NCBI GenBank assembly: GCA_903837135.1
Contig: CAILTK010000068.1
Coordinates: 1-64,000, forward strand
DNA: 64,000 bases
From: an uncultured Caulobacterales bacterium
GTDB taxonomy: Bacteria > Pseudomonadota > Alphaproteobacteria > Caulobacterales > Caulobacteraceae
Reading direction: 5' to 3'
A model generated the notes under the pieces. It worked only from the letters and a program-made list of their open reading frames with translations. It ran no database searches and had not been told where the DNA came from. A program made the translations under genes and the position numbers. Positions 60,813-64,000 of this stretch are shown one piece after another (position 1 is the first letter of the stretch; every line of letters begins with the position of its first letter).

Positions 60813-62360
60813 ATGATGGCCAGGATCGGCCGGTTCGGCGGCTCCCTCACCGCCCAGGTCATGATGCTGGTGCTGGGCGCCATCGTCGTGGCCCAGGCGG
60901 TCACCATCCTGGCGGTCTACCTGGCCCCGCCGCGCCCGCCGACGACGTTCAGCTACCTGCAGATCGCCGCCGCCCTCAAGGGCGAGGCGCTGGCCAGCGA
61001 CCAGGGTCGGAGCCTGCGGCGGACCGTGTCGCCGACCGCGCCGGCGCAGCTGGCGGCGAACGGCCAGTCGGACGCGGCGACCAGGCTGGCGGCGGCGCTG
61101 GGCGCCCAGCGGCAGGATGTGCGCGTGCGCCGTCTGGGGCCGCCGCCGTTCGTCATGCTGACGACCGGCCGTCGCCCGATGGATGGACCGCCGGGTCCGC
61201 GGCCGCCCGGCGGGGGACCTCAAGGCGGGGGCCCGCCGGGCGGTTTTGGCCCGGGCGGGTTCGGCCCCGCTCCGATGGGCCCCGGCCCCACGGGATCCGG
61301 CCCCACGGGATCTCGCCCCTCAGGATCTGGCCCGATGGGACCGCGGCCGGGAGAGCCGCCCTGGTTCGGACCGTTCGGTCGCGACGAGCAGTGGCTGCGC
61401 GGGGAGTTCATCGCCGGCTGGCGCCAGGCGGACGGCGGCTGGGTGGTGGTGCGGCCCTCGGCTGAGCTCGAATGGCTCCGGCGGATCGCCATCTGGGTGG
61501 GCGGCGGCCTTCTGGTGATGGGGCCGATCGGTTTCTGGTTTTCCCGGCGCATCTCCGCGCCCCTGGCTCGGTTCGCCGCCTCGGCCGACACCCTGGGTCG
61601 CGACCCGACCGCGGCGCCGTTGCGGTTGTCGGGACCCGCGGAGATCGGCGTCGCCGCCCGGGCGTTCAACGCCATGCAGGGGCGGCTGCAGCGCTATGTC
61701 AGCGACCGGGTCGGCATGGTGGGCGCCATTTCGCATGACCTGCGCACCCCGCTCACCCGCATTCGCTTCAAGCTCGAAATGGCCGATCCGGCCACCCGTG
61801 ACGCGGTGCTGTCGGACGTGGTGAAGATGGAGCAGATGATCAATGCGGTGATCGCCTTCAGCCGCGACAGCGCCGCCGCCGGACTGCGCCAACCGCTCGA
61901 CCTCACCTCGCTGATCGCCTGCGTGGTCGACGAGGCGGCGGCGGCCGGCGGCGACGCGGAGGCGGAGTTCAGCGCGCCGGTGATCGTGGACGGCGATCCG
62001 GTCGCCCTGCAGCGCCTGTTCGACAACCTTATCGGCAATGCGCTGAAGTACGGGACCTGCGCCCGGGTCTCGATCACCGAGTCCGCCGGGTGGGAGCCGG
62101 GGGACGAGGTGGTGGTGTCGGTGCGCGACCGCGGCCCCGGGCTGCCGCAGCGCGAACTCGAGAAGGTGTTCACGCCCTTCTACCGGACCGAGGCGGCGCA
62201 GCAGCGGACCGACAGCGGCGTCGGACTGGGCCTGTCGATCGCGCGCGCGGTGGCCCGCGCCCACGGCGGCGACGTCCGGCTGCATTCCAGCGCCGAAGGC
62301 CTGCTCGCCGAGGTCATCCTGCCGCGGGCGCGCGCGCCTCAGGCCGGCGCTCGCCCTTGA
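60813..62360 (+). CDS. EnvZ/OmpR-type sensor histidine kinase with Gly-Pro-rich sensor insert
   Basis: A 515-residue inner-membrane kinase. The first span is VMMLVLGAIVVAQAVTILAV. The periplasmic part (about residues 38-222) contains a Gly/Pro-rich tract of about 65 residues (from PPGPRPPGGGPQGGGPPGG), partly coded by 15-base repeats. The second span is IAIWVGGGLLVMGPIGFWFS, then HAMP, H-box ISHDLRTPLTRIRF, N-box LIGNALKYG, G1 RDRGPGLP, F-box region, G2 GVGLGLSIARA. It should phosphorylate the regulator encoded 13 bases upstream. The stimulus is unknown. Confidence 0.93.
   Translation: MMARIGRFGGSLTAQVMMLVLGAIVVAQAVTILAVYLAPPRPPTTFSYLQIAAALKGEALASDQGRSLRRTVSPTAPAQLAANGQSDAATRLAAALGAQRQDVRVRRLGPPPFVMLTTGRRPMDGPPGPRPPGGGPQGGGPPGGFGPGGFGPAPMGPGPTGSGPTGSRPSGSGPMGPRPGEPPWFGPFGRDEQWLRGEFIAGWRQADGGWVVVRPSAELEWLRRIAIWVGGGLLVMGPIGFWFSRRISAPLARFAASADTLGRDPTAAPLRLSGPAEIGVAARAFNAMQGRLQRYVSDRVGMVGAISHDLRTPLTRIRFKLEMADPATRDAVLSDVVKMEQMINAVIAFSRDSAAAGLRQPLDLTSLIACVVDEAAAAGGDAEAEFSAPVIVDGDPVALQRLFDNLIGNALKYGTCARVSITESAGWEPGDEVVVSVRDRGPGLPQRELEKVFTPFYRTEAAQQRTDSGVGLGLSIARAVARAHGGDVRLHSSAEGLLAEVILPRARAPQAGARP
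61275..61349. repeat. Five 15-bp tandem repeats in the histidine kinase sensor region
   Basis: Units such as ATGGGCCCCGGCCCC, ACGGGATCCGGCCCC, ACGGGATCTCGCCCC and TCAGGATCTGGCCCG encode M-G-P-G-P, T-G-S-G-P, T-G-S-R-P and S-G-S-G-P in the periplasmic domain. The in-frame unit allows length variation of the sensor linker without breaking the gene. Confidence 0.85.
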
Positions 62361-62409
62361 CCTTGCGTCCGGCTTCCCGTCCGTTCGGCGCGGGTTGAGG
62401 GAGATCGAC

Positions 62410-63504
62410 ATGACCGGCAGGGCGGGACAGGCGGGGATGGACCGGCGCCAGCGGTGGATCGGCGGCGTCGCCGTCGCCGTGCTGGCCCTGGCCGGCCTCG
62501 TCGTGGTCCGGGAGTTTCTGCCGGCCCTGGCCTGGGCGGTGGTGGTCGCCATCGGCATCTGGCCGTTCTACGAGCGGCTCGCCCGGCGCTGGCCGAGGCA
62601 CAAGCGCGAACTGCTGCCGGCGATGGTGATCCTGATGATCCTGCTGGTGCTGGTGGTTCCGCTGATGCTGGTCGGCCTGCCCGTGCTGAAGGACTCCCAT
62701 GAGGCGGCCGGGTGGCTGGAGCAGGCCAAGACCACCGGCCTGGCCCCGCCGCCCTTTCTCGCCAACCTGCCGTACGGTCAGAGGCTGACCCAGTTCTGGC
62801 ATGACAACCTCGGCCAGCCGGGCGCGGTGTCGCTGCTCGCCGGGCGGACCATGCAGGGCGGAGTGGTCAGGCTTGGACAGCATTTCGGGGCGGAGGCCCT
62901 GCACCGGCTGATGTTGATGGGATTCATGCTCCTGGCCCTGTTCTTCCTGTTGCGCGACGCCGAGGAGGTGACCGAGCAGGTCCGCACCGCCAGCCTGCGG
63001 GCGATCGGGCCGTCCGGCGAGCGCGTGGGCCAGCAGATGTTCCGCCAGGTCCAGGGCACGGTGAACGGTCTGGTGCTGGTCGGCCTCGGCGAGGGGCTGA
63101 TCCTGGGGATCGTGTACTGGATCGCCGGCGTGCCGCACGCGGCCCTGTTCGGCCTTCTCACCGCGCTCCTCGCCATGGTCCCGTTCGGCGCGGCCATCGC
63201 CCTCGGCGTGTCGGCCCTGGCCCTGCTCGCCGCCGGCAAGGCGGCCGCGGCCCTGGTGGTGGCGGGGGTCGGCCTGGTGGTCACCTTCATCGCCGACCAC
63301 TTCGTCCGCCCCGTGCTGATCGGCGGGGCTACGCGGCTGCCGTTCATCTGGGTGCTGTTCGGCATCCTCGGCGGCGTGGAGACCTTCGGCCTGGTCGGCC
63401 TGTTCGTCGGCCCGGCCATCCTCGCCGCCCTGATCCTGCTTTGGCGCGAATACGTCGGCGAGCGGGAGGGTCCGATCAGCCCGGAGGGGGGCGCGGACGC
63501 GTAA
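62410..63504 (+). CDS. AI-2E family (YdiK/TqsA-like) membrane permease
   Basis: A 364-residue polytopic protein. The start ATG at 62410 has GAGGGAG upstream; a TTG at 62395 is less likely. About seven to eight spans are seen, with PUF-type motifs FLPALAWAVVVAIGIWPFYE near the N-terminus and, after the large soluble loop, LILGIVYWIAGVPHAALFGL and LLALVPFG-like AMVPFGAAIALG. IADHFVRPVLIGGATRLPFI is a family hallmark. Relatives export AI-2 or act as Na+(Li+)/H+ antiporters; the role here is not clear. It is 49 bases downstream of the kinase gene. Confidence 0.92.
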   Translation: MTGRAGQAGMDRRQRWIGGVAVAVLALAGLVVVREFLPALAWAVVVAIGIWPFYERLARRWPRHKRELLPAMVILMILLVLVVPLMLVGLPVLKDSHEAAGWLEQAKTTGLAPPPFLANLPYGQRLTQFWHDNLGQPGAVSLLAGRTMQGGVVRLGQHFGAEALHRLMLMGFMLLALFFLLRDAEEVTEQVRTASLRAIGPSGERVGQQMFRQVQGTVNGLVLVGLGEGLILGIVYWIAGVPHAALFGLLTALLAMVPFGAAIALGVSALALLAAGKAAAALVVAGVGLVVTFIADHFVRPVLIGGATRLPFIWVLFGILGGVETFGLVGLFVGPAILAALILLWREYVGEREGPISPEGGADA

Positions 63505-63528
63505 GGAAGCGGCCGCCCGTAAGCGCCC

Positions 63529-63966
63529 TTAAGCCGCCGTGGACAGCCGCGCGTCGAGGCTCAGCAGCATCCCCTGCAATCCCGGCTCGAGCACCGCCTC
63601 GGCCGCCTCGGGCAGCGACATCCAGCGGATGGTGCGCTGGCCGCGCTCGCGCCATTTGCCGAGCTGGCCGCGCACGTCGAGGCGATAGACGGTCACCTCG
63701 ACGAGGTCGAAGTGGGCCTCGCGCCGCTTCCAGTAAAGGTAGCTGCCGAGCGGTTTGCCGACGATCTTGCCGGTGACGCCGGCCTCCTCGCGGGCCTCGG
63801 CGGCGGCGGCGTCGGCGTCCCTGAGCCCGGTCATGGGCCAGCCCTTGGGGATCACCCAGCGCTGGGTCTCGCGCGAGGTGATCAGCAGGGCTTCGGCCGC
63901 GCCCCCGACGGTGAAGCGGAGGGGCAGGGCGGCGACCTGTCGCAACTGGGAGGACGTCTTGGCCAC
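63529..63966 (-). CDS. NUDIX hydrolase
   Basis: About 145 residues from a GTG at 63966; a TTG at 63975 is an equal alternative and no good ribosome site is visible for either. The Nudix box reads GWPMTGLRDADAAAAEAREEAGVTG, matching Gx5Ex7REUxEExGU apart from the first Glu, which is Asp/Ala here (key residues: G, R-E-E, G). RWVIPKGW precedes it, as in diphosphoinositol-phosphate or Ap4A-type hydrolases. It cleaves a nucleoside diphosphate linked to another moiety. It is convergent with the AI-2E permease, 24 bases apart. Confidence 0.88.
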   Translation of the reverse strand: MAKTSSQLRQVAALPLRFTVGGAAEALLITSRETQRWVIPKGWPMTGLRDADAAAAEAREEAGVTGKIVGKPLGSYLYWKRREAHFDLVEVTVYRLDVRGQLGKWRERGQRTIRWMSLPEAAEAVLEPGLQGMLLSLDARLSTAA

Positions 63967-64000
63967 GGGTGACAATCTTAGAACTGCCGCTGAATATAGG

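Overview
The window is gene-dense, very GC-rich DNA with a steep codon bias. It reads as chromosome of an alphaproteobacterium, most likely Caulobacterales (Phenylobacterium or Caulobacter type). This rests on the mix of TonB-dependent receptors, a FecI/FecR pair, UrcA, DUF1134 (EipA-like), DUF2239, DUF6285 and DUF983 proteins, a chemoreceptor tail ending in WEEF, and several alphaproteobacterial palindromic intergenic repeats. No tRNA, rRNA, CRISPR array, prophage or complete insertion sequence was seen. The genus is inference.

Layout. 1-9 kb: tail of a chemoreceptor, a TonB receptor, a two-HTH regulator, a beta-propeller/phosphoesterase fusion and the K+ transporter Kup. 9-15 kb: MFS/spermidine-synthase fusion, DUF983, a membrane diguanylate cyclase and a receiver protein that lacks its phosphoacceptor Asp. 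15-19 kb: a tight operon of a beta-rich protein, an APH-like kinase, DUF6285 and a cytochrome P450. This resembles a module that hydroxylates and phosphorylates acyl or side-chain substrates. 19-23 kb: FAD oxidase, glycine-zipper protein, aldo/keto reductase. 23-30 kb, minus strand: ECF sigma, FecR anti-sigma, STN-type TonB receptor, Ntn-hydrolase acylase and a small periplasmic protein, forming a cell-surface-signalling locus, with a possible small RNA or attenuator upstream.

30-37 kb: UrcA, DUF2239 divergent from a GIY-YIG protein across a repeated operator-like motif, a small protein, an ABC-F ATPase, a second outer-membrane receptor and a cysteine-cluster protein. 37-50 kb: catabolic and housekeeping enzymes (two SDRs, DUF1800/DUF1501 pair, EipA-like, zinc alcohol dehydrogenase, DUF5996, epoxide hydrolase, a class A beta-lactamase-like lipoprotein, VOC protein, enoyl-CoA hydratase, amidase). 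50-54 kb: degenerate CusF-like protein, a repeat-rich secreted protein, Fsr-like exporter, GST. 54-55 kb: a VapBC-type toxin-antitoxin pair split by a roughly 100-bp palindromic element. 55-64 kb: tricorn-like protease, EF-hand protein with a two-component system, AI-2E family permease, NUDIX hydrolase.

The most striking observations are five. (i) A miniature inverted-repeat element sits between antitoxin and toxin, flanked by a TGA duplication, and appears to give the toxin a new ribosome binding site and start. A second, inverted copy lies just after the toxin. (ii) A short terminator-ended RNA with a CCUCCC segment lies upstream of the FecI-like sigma gene. (iii) The kinase/DUF6285/P450 operon. 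(iv) A class A beta-lactamase homologue has Arg in place of Glu166. (v) A phosphorylation-dead receiver follows the diguanylate cyclase. All assignments are by reading motifs; no database search was run.
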